Shown here one piece after another: positions 33,731 through 44,651 of a stretch of DNA of 64,000 nucleotides. The notes beneath the pieces were generated by a model, which was given only the letters and a program-made list of their open reading frames with translations, did no database searches and was not told the origin of the DNA. Both the position numbers and the translations under genes were made by a program. Source of the stretch: JBCDKH01 sp964388485 (GTDB taxonomy: Bacteria > Planctomycetota > Phycisphaerae > Tepidisphaerales > Tepidisphaeraceae); NCBI GenBank assembly GCA_964388485.1, contig CAYMAS010000007.1, positions 1 through 64,000 of the forward strand, read 5' to 3'. Numbering within the stretch: the stretch's first letter is position 1; each line of letters begins with the position of its first letter.

Positions 33731-34915
33731 GTGTCATCCGCCGCAGCGACATCTTCAAGCACCGCATCGCCGGTCTTCCTCCTGGCTGGCGGAGGCAGCG
33801 GCGGACATCTGTATCCGGGCGTGGCGGTCGCGGCGGCATTGCGGAAGCAGCGGCCGAACGTCCAATGCATCTTCCTCTGCACCGAACGCGAACTGGACCG
33901 CGTCATCCTCGAGGACGCCGGTGAAGCATTCGTCCCGCAGCCGATTGTCCCGCCGACGCGGAGTGTCGGCGGCCTGCTTCGGTTCTGGCAGGCTTGGCGG
34001 TCGACGAGCGACCTCGTCCGCGGCCTCCTGGACAAGCACGAACCGGCGGCCGTCCTCGGGCTCGGCGGCTATGCCGCTGGCGTTGCGGTCAAGCTCGCAG
34101 GCAAACAGGGTCGCTCGACCACCGCGATCCTGAGTCCCGACGTCATCCCCGGCCGGGCCAACGTCTACCTCATGCCGTTCTGTCGGCGTGTCTACCTCGG
34201 CCATGACGCCTCGCGAGAGCATCTGCCCGGTGACGCGGTGGAGAAGTCGACCACCACCGGCGTGCCGCTGCGGCCCGGGCTTCTTGAGCCGGTCGTCAAG
34301 TCCGAAGCCGCGGCACGACTCGGCCTCGATCCGCACCTGAACACGCTCGTCGTCACCGGTGCGAGCCAGGGGGCCAAGACGGTCAACGACGCCATCATTG
34401 AAGTCGTCCGCAGCTACACGAAGAAGGACGGCGACATACTCCAAGGCTGGCAAGTGCTGCACTTGGCGGGCCGGGAACTTGGCGACGGTGTGCGGACGGC
34501 GTGGCGGTCGACGGGGCTCAACGGCCGGGCCAACGTCATCGACTTCACGCCCGACATGCGGGACATTTGGAGCGTCGCCGACCTCGCTATCAGCCGCAGT
34601 GGGGCGGGCAGTTGTGCAGAGATTGCGGCCTTTGGTGTCCCGTCGATTCTGATGCCGTATCCGTTTCACAAGGACATGCACCAACGTGCGAACGGTCAGA
34701 TTCTCGCCGAAGTCGGTGCGGCGGTGCTCCTGGAGGATCGCCAAACCGCCGACGCCAACGCCGAAGCCTTGTCGCCGGTGTTGGACAGCCTGCTCTACGA
34801 CACGGAGCGTCGTCAGTCGATGCGACAGCAGGCCCGCTCCGTCGCACGACTCGACGCCGCGGACGCGGTGGCGAGCGACCTGTTGCAGCAGGTGGATGCC
34901 TCCGCGTCGGGATGA
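33731..34915 (+). CDS. murG: UDP-GlcNAc:lipid I N-acetylglucosaminyltransferase MurG
   Basis: A 394-residue GT-B glycosyltransferase making lipid II for peptidoglycan at the inner face of the membrane. The N-terminal GGGSGGHLYPG (about residues 19-29) and C-terminal donor-site segments (VTGASQGAKTVNDAI, ISRSGAGSCAEIAAFGVPSI, PYPFHKDMHQRANGQIL) are diagnostic. The GTG start at 33731 leaves a short Ser/Ala leader. No other mur or fts genes flank it, unlike the dcw cluster of most bacteria. Its presence matters because peptidoglycan was once thought missing in planctomycetes. The YqgE-type gene follows after 24 bp. Confidence 0.92.
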   Translation: MSSAAATSSSTASPVFLLAGGGSGGHLYPGVAVAAALRKQRPNVQCIFLCTERELDRVILEDAGEAFVPQPIVPPTRSVGGLLRFWQAWRSTSDLVRGLLDKHEPAAVLGLGGYAAGVAVKLAGKQGRSTTAILSPDVIPGRANVYLMPFCRRVYLGHDASREHLPGDAVEKSTTTGVPLRPGLLEPVVKSEAAARLGLDPHLNTLVVTGASQGAKTVNDAIIEVVRSYTKKDGDILQGWQVLHLAGRELGDGVRTAWRSTGLNGRANVIDFTPDMRDIWSVADLAISRSGAGSCAEIAAFGVPSILMPYPFHKDMHQRANGQILAEVGAAVLLEDRQTADANAEALSPVLDSLLYDTERRQSMRQQARSVARLDAADAVASDLLQQVDASASG

Positions 34916-34939
34916 TTTGGGCGTGCACAACTCATCGAC

Positions 34940-35743
34940 GTGTTCCGTATGTTCAGGGGCATGGCCGACGACTCGCCAGCTTCGCCTACGTCGATGTCGC
35001 TTCGCGGCCGGTTTCTGCTAGCGTCGTCGTCGCTGAACGATCCCAACTTCGCGCGGGCGATCATCCTGATCGTGCGTCACGACCTCGACGGAGCGCTGGG
35101 CCTCGTGGTCAATCGCCCGTTGGGCGTGACGCTGGAGGAGGCTTGCGGCGAGGAGGTCGAGGCGGCGAAGGGCGTGCAGGTGCCGTTGTTCCACGGCGGG
35201 CCATGCACGGGGCCGCTCGTCGCGGTGCATAATTTGCGGAGTCTCGCCGAAGCCGAGGCCGATCTGGCCGGCACGGATGCCGACGAAGACGAGTCGGTGC
35301 CGAACGACGCGGCGGATCTGGTGACGGACGACGTTTACTTCTGTTCGCGTCGCGAGGCGTTGGAAGCTCTCATGCGGCACCTGCGTCGACCTGATGAGAC
35401 GCACGATCTTTCGGGAACGGCCGTAAAGTTCGTCGCCGGCTACGCGGGATGGTCGGCCGGTCAGCTCGAAGAGGAGTTGCGGGAAGGGTCGTGGCAGCTC
35501 ATGGAGGCTCCGGCGGCAGAGATCTACAGCGGCGGCGATGAGCGGCACCCGACGCCTTCGGCCGAGACGTCCTTGCCGGAGGGGGCTTTGGGCTTGCTGG
35601 GCGTGTTGGAGCAGGAGGGTGTTAGCGATCCGGCTGCGGCGTTGGCGGCGGGCATCCGGCAGTGGGTGCGGCTGCGGACGCGGGCGAATCTGGCTCAACT
35701 CGTCGACGAGAAGCTGATTCCGCCGGATCCCAACGTGAATTAG
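34940..35743 (+). CDS. YqgE/AlgH family protein (DUF179)
   Basis: A 267-residue protein whose core (about residues 20-190) matches YqgE/AlgH: LRGRFLLASSSLNDPNFARA, ALGLVVNRPLGVTLEEA, VPLFHGGPCTGP, VKFVAGYAGWSAGQLEEE and GSWQLMEA. The molecular role is unknown; AlgH has been linked to alginate regulation. It is longer than the usual 185 residues: about 18 residues before the core and a C-terminal extension of about 60 residues with a helical LGVLEQEGVSDPAAALAAGI. It may share an operon with murG. The tandem repeat array begins 23 bp after its stop. Confidence 0.85.
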   Translation: MFRMFRGMADDSPASPTSMSLRGRFLLASSSLNDPNFARAIILIVRHDLDGALGLVVNRPLGVTLEEACGEEVEAAKGVQVPLFHGGPCTGPLVAVHNLRSLAEAEADLAGTDADEDESVPNDAADLVTDDVYFCSRREALEALMRHLRRPDETHDLSGTAVKFVAGYAGWSAGQLEEELREGSWQLMEAPAAEIYSGGDERHPTPSAETSLPEGALGLLGVLEQEGVSDPAAALAAGIRQWVRLRTRANLAQLVDEKLIPPDPNVN

Positions 35744-35765
35744 CGGACTCGCGACGGTCGGAGGT

Positions 35766-36008
35766 CGGCTCAGGTTTGGCTTACAGCCGGCTCAGGTTTG
35801 GCTTACAGCCGGCTCAGGTTNNNNNNNNNNNNNNNNNNNNNNNNNNNNNNNNNNNNNNNNNNNNNNNNNNNNNNNNNNNNNNNNNNNNNNNNNNNNNNNN
35901 NNNNNNNNNNNNNNNNNNNNCGGCTCAGGTTTGGCTTACAGCCGGCTCAGGTTTGGCTTACAGCCGGCTCAGGTTGGGTCGATAGCCGGCTCAGGTTTGA
36001 TTTGTGGC
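35766..36008. repeat. 22-bp tandem repeat array interrupted by an assembly gap
   Basis: Units beginning cggctcaggtttggctta repeat with a 22-bp period at 35766, 35788 and 35810 (cut), and again at 35921 and 35943. Two diverged units at 35965 and 35987 close the array. Between them lie exactly 100 N (35821-35920), a placeholder for a gap of unknown size. No spacers are present, so this is a minisatellite rather than a CRISPR. It separates the YqgE-type gene from glnN. Confidence 0.93.
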
Positions 36009-36082
36009 CAAAGGTTCCTCTAATGGTGGCGAACCGCCCGGGCCTGACCAGCCCGCTCGAATCCCCTTAGCTACAACGACCC

Positions 36083-38245
<2,163 letters not shown>

Positions 38246-38265
38246 CGACACCATCTGCGTAACAC

Positions 38266-38302
38266 GAAAGGGTCAGGAGTCTTGCGGACTCCTGACCCTT
38301 TC
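38266..38302 (+). terminator. Strong hairpin after glnN
   Basis: A perfect 16-base inverted repeat, gaaagggtcaggagtc (38266-38281) and its complement (38287-38302), with the 5-base loop ttgcg, starts 21 bases after the glnN stop. No T-run follows, but the stem is stable and well placed. It could also serve the convergent gene ending at 38400. Confidence 0.7.
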
Positions 38303-38334
38303 TGCTGTTGACCGAGTCGATCTTGCTGACCTTT

Positions 38335-38400
38335 GGTAGCCGCGGAGCCTGCTCCGCGCTTCAGGATCTGTTGCAGTCGCGATCACGGAACAGGCTCCAT
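38335..38400. repeat. Second palindromic family, partial copy
   Basis: The sequence ggtagccgcggagcctgctc at 38335, followed by a central part containing gcagtcgcgatc and ending caggctcca, matches the element at 49502-49578. The right outer arm (ggctacc) is missing because the sequence runs into the 3' end of the oxidoreductase gene. It is a truncated copy or one that has decayed. Confidence 0.8.
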
Positions 38401-40406
38401 CATCCGTTGGCCAGCCACGTCACCTCGTCCGCCGTCAGCTCCACGTCCAGCGCCTCGAGTGTCGTGCGGAGCTCGTTCGTCGCCCTTGGGCCGATGAGAC
38501 CGAAGCTTGGGAACGGCTGGGCCAGCACCCATGCTGCGGCGATGCTGGTTGGGGTCACGTCCTTAAGCTTCGCCAGGTCGAAGCACCGCTCGCGACGGGC
38601 CATGTTCGCGTCGCTCATGAAGGCGTGCTGGATCATTTCATCCTCCAGGTCGCGATTCGGCACGAAGAACCCGCGAGCTTGGCTGCTCCACGAGAAGTTC
38701 GCCATCTGCGTCTCCTGAAGGAAGCCAAGCCATGCCGGATCGTGCGCCGTAACGCAGCCGTTCCACATCGGCTTCTCCATCACGGCCAAGGCGAGGTTTT
38801 GGCTGACGGCTCCAAACCCACGTTTGGCGTTCGCCTTTGCCCAGGCGCTGGCTTCCTTGACCCGCTCCAGCGACCAGTTGCTGCCGCCGAACGACCCGCG
38901 GATTAGATTCGCGTCGTGGCACTCGTTCAGGACGTCGACCCACTCGCCGATCGGCACATCCACGTTGTCACGGTGCAGGAAGTACAGCTCGCAGGCGTCG
39001 ACCTGCATCCAATCGAGTTGATCCTCGATCTGCTTCCGCACGGCTTCGGGCCGGCAGAAGGGCGGATGAGCGCCCTTGAAGATGATGTTGACGTCTTCCC
39101 GAACCCCGCGGAGCTTGAGCCACTCGCCGAGCACGCGGCTGCGCCCTTTGCCGTAGCAGTGGGCCGTGTCCCACGTGTTGCCGCCAGCTTCGAAGAAGTT
39201 GTCGTAGATCGGGGCGACCTCCGTGAGCTTGTAATGGTTGTCGACACCCATCACGAACCGACTGACCGGCTTGTCGAGCCCGTCGACGCGGCCCGTCGGC
39301 ATCTCGTGACGCCGCTTCAGGTCGCTTCCGCTGACTGTCGTGCTGCGATAGCCGTCAAGCTTCTCGATCGGGTACGTCAATCCGATCGCCTCCCGCCACT
39401 GGTCGAGCACCCGCATGTTGCCGAGCGTGTCGGCCGGCGTCATCGCTGGATAGTTCGCTTCCCCGTCGCGAATGGCCTTGGCGAAGGCGTCGGCTTCCAG
39501 TGCGTAGAGCGGCTTGTCCACAGTCACGGTGATCCGCTCTTCCTCGCCGTCCTGAGGCTTGACGGCGATTTCTGCTTCGCCGCCTTCGCGGGTAGGAATG
39601 AAGACGTTGTCGCACGTCAGGCTTCCCTTCGTGCCGAAGACATAGAGCGTGTTGTCACTGCTGAGCCGGACGCCTGTACGCAGCTGTGCCAGAATGCCAT
39701 CGCCGAAGTCGAGACTGGCGACGGTCCACTCGTCGACACCCGTCTCGCCCAGGTGCCCGACAGCCGTCACCTTCGTCGGCTCTGCCACGTTCTTCGGCGG
39801 CGTCATCGCAGCCCCGGCGAGCAGACGGGCGAGGCTGGTCGTGTAGCAGCCGACGTCCAAGATGCCACCGCCGCCGAGGTTGGCGTTCAGCAGTCGGCCT
39901 TCGGGATTGTCACCAGCCCGGAAGCTGAAGCTCGTGTCGATGCACTGGACTCGTCCAATCTTGCCGTTGCGGATGACCTCCGCCAGCTTCGCCGCCAGAG
40001 GGTGGCAGCGGTACATGAACGCCTCCATCAGCACCTTGCCGCTCGTCGCCGCCACGTCGATGCAAACCTCGGCGTCGGCGGCGTTGAGGCAGATGGGCTT
40101 CTCGCACAAGACGTGTTTGCCGCTCCGCAGCAGCTTGATCGTCCACTCCGCATGCTGCGGGTGCGGCGTCGCGACGTAGACGGCGTCAACGCCGTCCATC
40201 GCGACGAGCTCGTCGTAGCTGCCGATCGGCTTGATCTCGCTATCGAACTCGCTGGCAAAGGCTTCGGCCCGTTCCAGACTTCGACTCGCGACCGCGACGA
40301 GGCGGCCTGACTCGCTATGCGGCAGGTGATTGGCGAAGGACCGGGCGATGTTGCCGGCTCCGAGAATCGCCCACCGGACTTCGACTTGTTCCGTGTTCAT
40401 GCTCAC
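38400..40406 (-). CDS. Fused Gfo/Idh/MocA dehydrogenase and aldo/keto reductase
   Basis: A 668-residue fusion. Residues about 8-365 form a Gfo/Idh/MocA oxidoreductase: nucleotide-binding WAILGAGNIARSFANHL, the AVYVATPHPQHAEW and GKHVLCEKPICLN motif with the catalytic Lys, and the substrate domain GGGGILDVGCYTTSLARLL. Residues about 375-668 form an aldo/keto reductase barrel: NTWDTAHCYGKGRSRVLGEW (Asp and Tyr positions), FKGAHP in the Lys position, CELYFLHRDNVDVP, and LAQPFPSFGLIGPR. Both halves use NAD(P)(H) and act on sugars or polyols, so a two-step redox conversion with channelling is plausible but unproven. It is not adjacent to other sugar genes. YbaB follows upstream on the same strand. 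Confidence 0.88.
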   Translation of the reverse strand: MSMNTEQVEVRWAILGAGNIARSFANHLPHSESGRLVAVASRSLERAEAFASEFDSEIKPIGSYDELVAMDGVDAVYVATPHPQHAEWTIKLLRSGKHVLCEKPICLNAADAEVCIDVAATSGKVLMEAFMYRCHPLAAKLAEVIRNGKIGRVQCIDTSFSFRAGDNPEGRLLNANLGGGGILDVGCYTTSLARLLAGAAMTPPKNVAEPTKVTAVGHLGETGVDEWTVASLDFGDGILAQLRTGVRLSSDNTLYVFGTKGSLTCDNVFIPTREGGEAEIAVKPQDGEEERITVTVDKPLYALEADAFAKAIRDGEANYPAMTPADTLGNMRVLDQWREAIGLTYPIEKLDGYRSTTVSGSDLKRRHEMPTGRVDGLDKPVSRFVMGVDNHYKLTEVAPIYDNFFEAGGNTWDTAHCYGKGRSRVLGEWLKLRGVREDVNIIFKGAHPPFCRPEAVRKQIEDQLDWMQVDACELYFLHRDNVDVPIGEWVDVLNECHDANLIRGSFGGSNWSLERVKEASAWAKANAKRGFGAVSQNLALAVMEKPMWNGCVTAHDPAWLGFLQETQMANFSWSSQARGFFVPNRDLEDEMIQHAFMSDANMARRERCFDLAKLKDVTPTSIAAAWVLAQPFPSFGLIGPRATNELRTTLEALDVELTADEVTWLANG

Positions 40407-40430
40407 AGGCTATTGCCGCAGCTGCAGCAG

Positions 40431-40823
40431 TCATACGCCGCCGAGCTTGTCGAGCATGTCCATCGGCAGCCCTGCCTCCGCGGCGGCATCAGTCATCGCC
40501 TTCTTCGACACCTCGCTCGCCGCCTCCGCCGCCTTCTTCTGGGCAGCAGCCACGGCGGCGACGACGAGATCTTCGAGCAACTCCAAGTCCTCCGGTTTGG
40601 CTGTCGATGGATCGAGCCGCGCGCTGTCGATCTTGACGTTCACCAGCTCCAAGCGGCCGTTGCACGTCGCCGTCACCATGCCGCCGCCTGCGTCGGCGTC
40701 GGCCCGGACGTCGCCGAGCTGGTTCTTGAGCTGCTCCTGCACCTCCGCCATCTTCCGCTGCATCTCCGGCAGCTTCTGGAGCATCTGCGGAAGCTGAGCG
40801 AGGTCCTTGAGGTTGCCGAACAT
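40431..40823 (-). CDS. YbaB/EbfC-family nucleoid-associated protein
   Basis: A 130-residue DNA-binding protein. The helical N-terminus (LAQLPQMLQKLPEMQRKMAE), the central strands GGGMVTATCNGRLELVNVKI and the long C-terminal helix are characteristic. YbaB proteins form dimers that bind DNA and are usually encoded with dnaX and recR; neither is in this window. It lies between the oxidoreductase fusion and a cysteine desulfurase gene on the same strand, 9 bp downstream of the latter. Confidence 0.9.
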   Translation of the reverse strand: MFGNLKDLAQLPQMLQKLPEMQRKMAEVQEQLKNQLGDVRADADAGGGMVTATCNGRLELVNVKIDSARLDPSTAKPEDLELLEDLVVAAVAAAQKKAAEAASEVSKKAMTDAAAEAGLPMDMLDKLGGV

Positions 40824-40832
40824 GCTCCAATG

Positions 40833-42038
40833 CTAGACGAGCATCAGGTCGGCGCTCGACGTCACCTGGGCGAGCGCGTCGGCCGCGTAACGCACATCCT
40901 GCTTCGTCGTGAAGGGCCCGAAGCTGAATCGCGTCGTGCCGCCGACGTCGATGGTCTCAAGGGCGCGGTGAACCCACGGGGCACAGTGCACGCCGCTGCG
41001 GGTCAACACGCCGAAGCCGCTCTCGAGCGCGGCCGACAGTTCGTGCGGGTCGAGCCCTTCGGAGCGAACGCTGAAGACGCCGATGCGATCTGCGACACCG
41101 TTTGGTCCGAAGAGCGTCAGGCCGTCGATGCCGTTGATTGCGCCGAGGAAGGTCGACACCAAAGCCTTCTCCTCCGCCTGGATCTCCGCCACCGTCTTGC
41201 CGCGAACCCACCGTAAACCCGCCAGCAGACCCGCCAACCCGACCGCATTGTGACTGCCGGGCTCGTACTTGTCGGGCATCCAATCGGGCTGCGTCGGCAG
41301 ATCGCTTCGGCTGCCGGTGCCGCCTTCGCGAAGCGGGCGGACCATCTTCTCGAGCCCCGGCCGCAGGTAGAGGAAGCCCGTGCCTAGCGGGCCCATGAGC
41401 GCCTTGTGCCCCGGTGCCGCCAACAGGTCGATCGCATCCCGCTGCACGTCGACGTCCAGATGCCCGATTGACTGCGCGGCATCTACGACGAACGGCACCG
41501 CCATCTCCCGGCAGATCTGCCCGATCTCGCCGATCGGCTGAATGGCCCCGGTCACGTTGCTGACGTGAGTCATCGCCACGAACTTCGTGTCCGGCCGAAT
41601 CGCCGCCTTCACGTCCGCCGGGTCGACCAGCGTCGTCTCGGGATCGCACGGCACAGTGGTGAAGTCGAGCTTCCACTGGTCCCGCATCGCGTGGACGGGC
41701 CGGAGGATCGAGTTGTGATCCGCCTCGCTCACGACGACGTGACCCGGCTTGAACGGGTCGATGAGGCCTCGCAGTGCAAGATTCAGGGCGTCGGAGCAGT
41801 TGAGGGTGAAGACGACGTGGTCGCTCGACTCGCCGTGGATGAAGTCGCACAACTCCCGACGCAGCGCTTCGAGCAGTCGGCCGGTTTCAACGGCTTCCTC
41901 ATAAGCTCCGCGGCCGGCGCTGGCACCGAGGCGGGTGGCGTAGTCGGTCATCGCCGCCAGCACCTCGGGTGGTTTAGGGAAGCTCGTCGCCGCGTGGTCC
42001 AGGTAGAGACGGCGGGGCATGGCAGCATCGGCGGACAT
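40833..42038 (-). CDS. Cysteine desulfurase family protein (class V aminotransferase)
   Basis: A 401-residue PLP enzyme. I chose the ATG at 42038; the longer frame adds 40 residues of unlikely composition. Family blocks: RRLYLDHAATSFPKPPEVL, VVFTLNCSDALNLALRGLI, VVVSEADHNSILRP, VDAAQSIGHLDVDV and AAPGHKALMGPLGTGFLYL with the PLP Lys, then VLTRSGVHCAPWVHRALET carrying the expected persulfide Cys. The CAPWVH pattern places it in the cysteine desulfurase-related branch near SufS rather than IscS. It would release sulfur from cysteine for Fe-S or thiolation. A second, IscS-type desulfurase is encoded 2.6 kb away. Confidence 0.85.
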   Translation of the reverse strand: MSADAAMPRRLYLDHAATSFPKPPEVLAAMTDYATRLGASAGRGAYEEAVETGRLLEALRRELCDFIHGESSDHVVFTLNCSDALNLALRGLIDPFKPGHVVVSEADHNSILRPVHAMRDQWKLDFTTVPCDPETTLVDPADVKAAIRPDTKFVAMTHVSNVTGAIQPIGEIGQICREMAVPFVVDAAQSIGHLDVDVQRDAIDLLAAPGHKALMGPLGTGFLYLRPGLEKMVRPLREGGTGSRSDLPTQPDWMPDKYEPGSHNAVGLAGLLAGLRWVRGKTVAEIQAEEKALVSTFLGAINGIDGLTLFGPNGVADRIGVFSVRSEGLDPHELSAALESGFGVLTRSGVHCAPWVHRALETIDVGGTTRFSFGPFTTKQDVRYAADALAQVTSSADLMLV

Positions 42039-42220
42039 CGTCGACAGCTTATGCGATTGCACCCGCGGCGTTTCAGAGGCACAAGAGGGTTCAGGTAAGA
42101 AGTGATGCCCGTGACCGCTCGATCGACCGAGCACCATTCTCAGCGTTCGAGGCCTCAAGCTCGTCGCTCGACCGATGGTCGCCTGCCAGCCGCGAATCTT
42201 CCAACCTACGGGAACAAGCC

Positions 42221-43057
42221 CTACTCGAAAACGATCGTCCGCTGCTCGTGGACGATAATCCGGTGCTCCAGATGCGCCCGAACTGCTTCGGCGAGGACGC
42301 GACGTTCGAGGTCGCGGCCTTTGCGGATCAAATCGTCCGGCGTGTCACGATGGCCCACCGGTTCCACCGCCTGAGCGATGATGGGTCCGGCATCGAGATC
42401 GGCCGTCACGTAGTGGCTCGTCGCGCCGATCAGCTTGACGCCCCGGTCGTACGCCTGGTGATAAGGCCTACCACCTTTGAACGCCGGAAGAAGACCGTGG
42501 TGGATGTTGATGCACCGACCAGCCCAGACAGCGGTGAGCTGCGGCGACAGGATCTGCATGTACCGCGCCAGCACGATCAGGTCAGCGTTTCCGACCGCCT
42601 GCAGGAGTTGCGTCTCCTGATCCGCCTTCGTCTCCGGCGTCACGGGAAGATGCGCGAACGGGATGCCGTGACGCTGCGCCGTCGCCGCTGAGTCGGCGTG
42701 GTTGGAGGCGATGAGGCTTACCTCCGCCGGCAGCTCGTTCATCTCGCGACGGTACATCAGGTCACGCAGGCAATGGTCCTGGCGGCTGACGAGGATCGCG
42801 AGCGTCGGTCGGTCATCTGCCCAGCCGAGCGTGGCGTCAAGTCGCTCCGCCTGAGCGTGGTCCCGCACCGAAGCGGCAAAGGCACGACGGTCCGCGTCGT
42901 CTGGCAGATCGAAGGCGAGTCGCATGAAGAACCGACCTCCTTCGCCGTGCTGGTCCGCATCGGTAACATTGCCTCCGTGGCTCGCAAGAAACCCAGCCAC
43001 TGTGGCGACGAGGCCGGGACGGTCGTCGCAGCTCACGAGCAGTCGGCCTTTCAGCAT
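42221..43057 (-). CDS. purU: Formyltetrahydrofolate deformylase PurU
   Basis: A 278-residue enzyme that hydrolyses 10-formyl-THF to formate and THF, balancing one-carbon pools. The N-terminal ACT domain (residues 1-80, SCDDRPGLVATVAGFLASHG) binds a regulator such as methionine or glycine. The formyltransferase-like domain contains the catalytic Asn-His-Asp set in INIHHGLLPAFKGGRPYHQA and HYVTADLDAGPIIAQ. Length and order are standard. It is a lone gene: 182 bp of unassigned sequence separates it from the downstream desulfurase gene, and the divergent hydrolase-like gene starts 112 bp upstream. Confidence 0.92.
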   Translation of the reverse strand: MLKGRLLVSCDDRPGLVATVAGFLASHGGNVTDADQHGEGGRFFMRLAFDLPDDADRRAFAASVRDHAQAERLDATLGWADDRPTLAILVSRQDHCLRDLMYRREMNELPAEVSLIASNHADSAATAQRHGIPFAHLPVTPETKADQETQLLQAVGNADLIVLARYMQILSPQLTAVWAGRCINIHHGLLPAFKGGRPYHQAYDRGVKLIGATSHYVTADLDAGPIIAQAVEPVGHRDTPDDLIRKGRDLERRVLAEAVRAHLEHRIIVHEQRTIVFE

Positions 43058-43169
43058 GATCCGAGCCTATTGCTCCCGGGCTGTGGTTTGACTTGCCCAG
43101 CTTCACATTCGACATCTCGGGCTGCCCGCAGCCGGCCACCACGCCACCGGCCGCTCGTGGAGACCGACC

Positions 43170-44189
43170 ATGGATCGCGCCAGCCTGACTCCGATTGCCC
43201 AAAGCGACCTTGACCGTCCCGACACGCGGTGGTGGCACTACCTCATCCCTCCCGTCGGCCGCGTCCCGCAGTGGAGTTGGTTCGTCCTGACCAGCATTGT
43301 CCGCGAGACGACGCTTCTCGTTCGTTGCATCTGGCGGCGGATCTGGCCTGCTTTGGCGACACCTTGGCATGACGTGCCGGCCGGTCCTATGCCGTTCGCA
43401 AAAGTGGCCAAGCGGGCCGGTGTGCAGATGATGTGGGTGGTGCCAGGCTTGATGCTCGTTTCAGGCGTCGCGACGTACCACGCAGCTCAGCCGTCCATTC
43501 CACCGACGACGCGAGAGGTGGCCCGGCCAATCGGGCTCTACGCCGAACGGCTGCAGTTCCAGGCGTCCGACGGCCGGCAGGTTCACGGTCTGTGGGTGCC
43601 TGCCTTGGCGGCGACGGATGTCAACGACGACGGCATCGACGCAATCAAGCGACGCCGACCCGCGGTTGTCCTCGTCCACGACAACGGCCACGACGAGCGG
43701 CAGATGATTCCCCTTGTCCGGCAGCTTCATGCCAAGGAATTGAACGTTCTGGTTGTTCGACTTCGATCCGCAGACGCCGACCAGCCTGCAGCGACGACTT
43801 TCGGCGTGACCGAATCATTAGACGTCGCCGGCGCCATCGATCACGTGCGGAATCGGCCGACCGTCGATCCTGATAAGGTCGCGGCTTGGGGTGTCGGCAC
43901 GGGTGCGACGGCCGTCCGCAACGCGGATGTCGGGTCAGCCATTGCTCTGGCCGTGCTGCAGCGGGAGGCGGCGTCGGGAGGCGTCGATGATCGTGTGCTG
44001 CCGGTGGGTGAGCGGTTCGATCTGCTCCGGCCAATCTGCCGGTGGATGCTCGCCGTCGCCTACAACGCGGCACCTCGCGGCAAAACGGTTCCCGCACGTC
44101 GGATCGAGTCGATCGACCGGACCGCTGACGGATACGACCTCGTCTCCGGCCACTTCTCGAACACCATTCGCATCACCAAAGTTCGCTAG
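43170..44189 (+). CDS. Membrane-anchored alpha/beta-hydrolase-like protein, degenerate
   Basis: A 339-residue protein. The N-terminal 80 residues are W/R-rich, and one membrane segment (about 88-105, MMWVVPGLMLVSGVATYHA) anchors it. Residues about 125-290 look like an alpha/beta-hydrolase core: PAVVLVHDNGHDERQMIPLV matches the strand and oxyanion-loop region, and VAAWGVGTGATAVRNA is where the nucleophile elbow GxSxG should be, but the Ser is Thr (GTGAT). No obvious acid-His pair is seen. It is probably a non-catalytic member, or one with an altered nucleophile. It converges on the thioredoxin-fold gene (10 bp apart). Confidence 0.6.
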   Translation: MDRASLTPIAQSDLDRPDTRWWHYLIPPVGRVPQWSWFVLTSIVRETTLLVRCIWRRIWPALATPWHDVPAGPMPFAKVAKRAGVQMMWVVPGLMLVSGVATYHAAQPSIPPTTREVARPIGLYAERLQFQASDGRQVHGLWVPALAATDVNDDGIDAIKRRRPAVVLVHDNGHDERQMIPLVRQLHAKELNVLVVRLRSADADQPAATTFGVTESLDVAGAIDHVRNRPTVDPDKVAAWGVGTGATAVRNADVGSAIALAVLQREAASGGVDDRVLPVGERFDLLRPICRWMLAVAYNAAPRGKTVPARRIESIDRTADGYDLVSGHFSNTIRITKVR

Positions 44190-44199
44190 AAACTTGCTT

Positions 44200-44598
44200 C
44201 TACTGATGCTTTTCGAGGAACGAGACCATCGAGCTAGCTGACATCGAATGCTGCAGGTCGACAATCTCGTCCTCCGGATTCAGGATGTAAATCGACGGCA
44301 CGCCGGTAACACCGAAGGCATTAGCGAGTTCTCGATTCTCGTCGAAGTCGATCCACGAGACGTCATAGGACTCAAGGGCCTTCTGTACCTCCTCGGCAGG
44401 CCAAACCTCCGCCTTCATCTTCCGGCAAGGCGGGCACCAGTCGGCGGTGAAGTAGACGAGCCGCATCCGGCCATCCACCGCAGGCTCGATCTGTTGTTTC
44501 CACTCGATGCCTTGCGGCGTCTGATTCTGGCCCCGCCATGACGCGAATGCCACAAGGGCGACGACGGCAGCGAAGATGGCGACGAGTCGCAAGCTCAT
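44200..44598 (-). CDS. Membrane-anchored thioredoxin-fold protein (WCPPC)
   Basis: A 132-residue protein from the ATG at 44598. An N-terminal hydrophobic anchor (LRLVAIFAAVVALVAFASW) places the rest outside the cytoplasm. The active site VYFTADWCPPCRKMKAEVW and the cis-Pro segment GVTGVPSIYIL are intact, so it should be redox active, like DsbD-gamma or TlpA-type reductants. The partner is unknown. It is divergently transcribed from an IscS-type desulfurase gene, with 53 bp between the starts. Confidence 0.85.
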   Translation of the reverse strand: MSLRLVAIFAAVVALVAFASWRGQNQTPQGIEWKQQIEPAVDGRMRLVYFTADWCPPCRKMKAEVWPAEEVQKALESYDVSWIDFDENRELANAFGVTGVPSIYILNPEDEIVDLQHSMSASSMVSFLEKHQ

Positions 44599-44651
44599 GT
44601 TTGAAAGTACGCTGCAACCGCCCTGCAAGTTGCGGTTGCCTTAGATGATGG

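Noticed and set aside
35766..36008. CRISPR array
   Set aside because: The units are directly adjacent with no spacers, and no cas genes are in the window.
38916..40310. A 464-codon plus-strand frame over the oxidoreductase fusion
   Set aside because: It is the complement of two well-supported enzyme domains and has no recognisable motif.
42039..42220. Possible small gene or riboswitch between the desulfurase gene and purU
   Set aside because: No conserved peptide, no convincing start and no recognisable structured RNA could be seen in the 182 bp.
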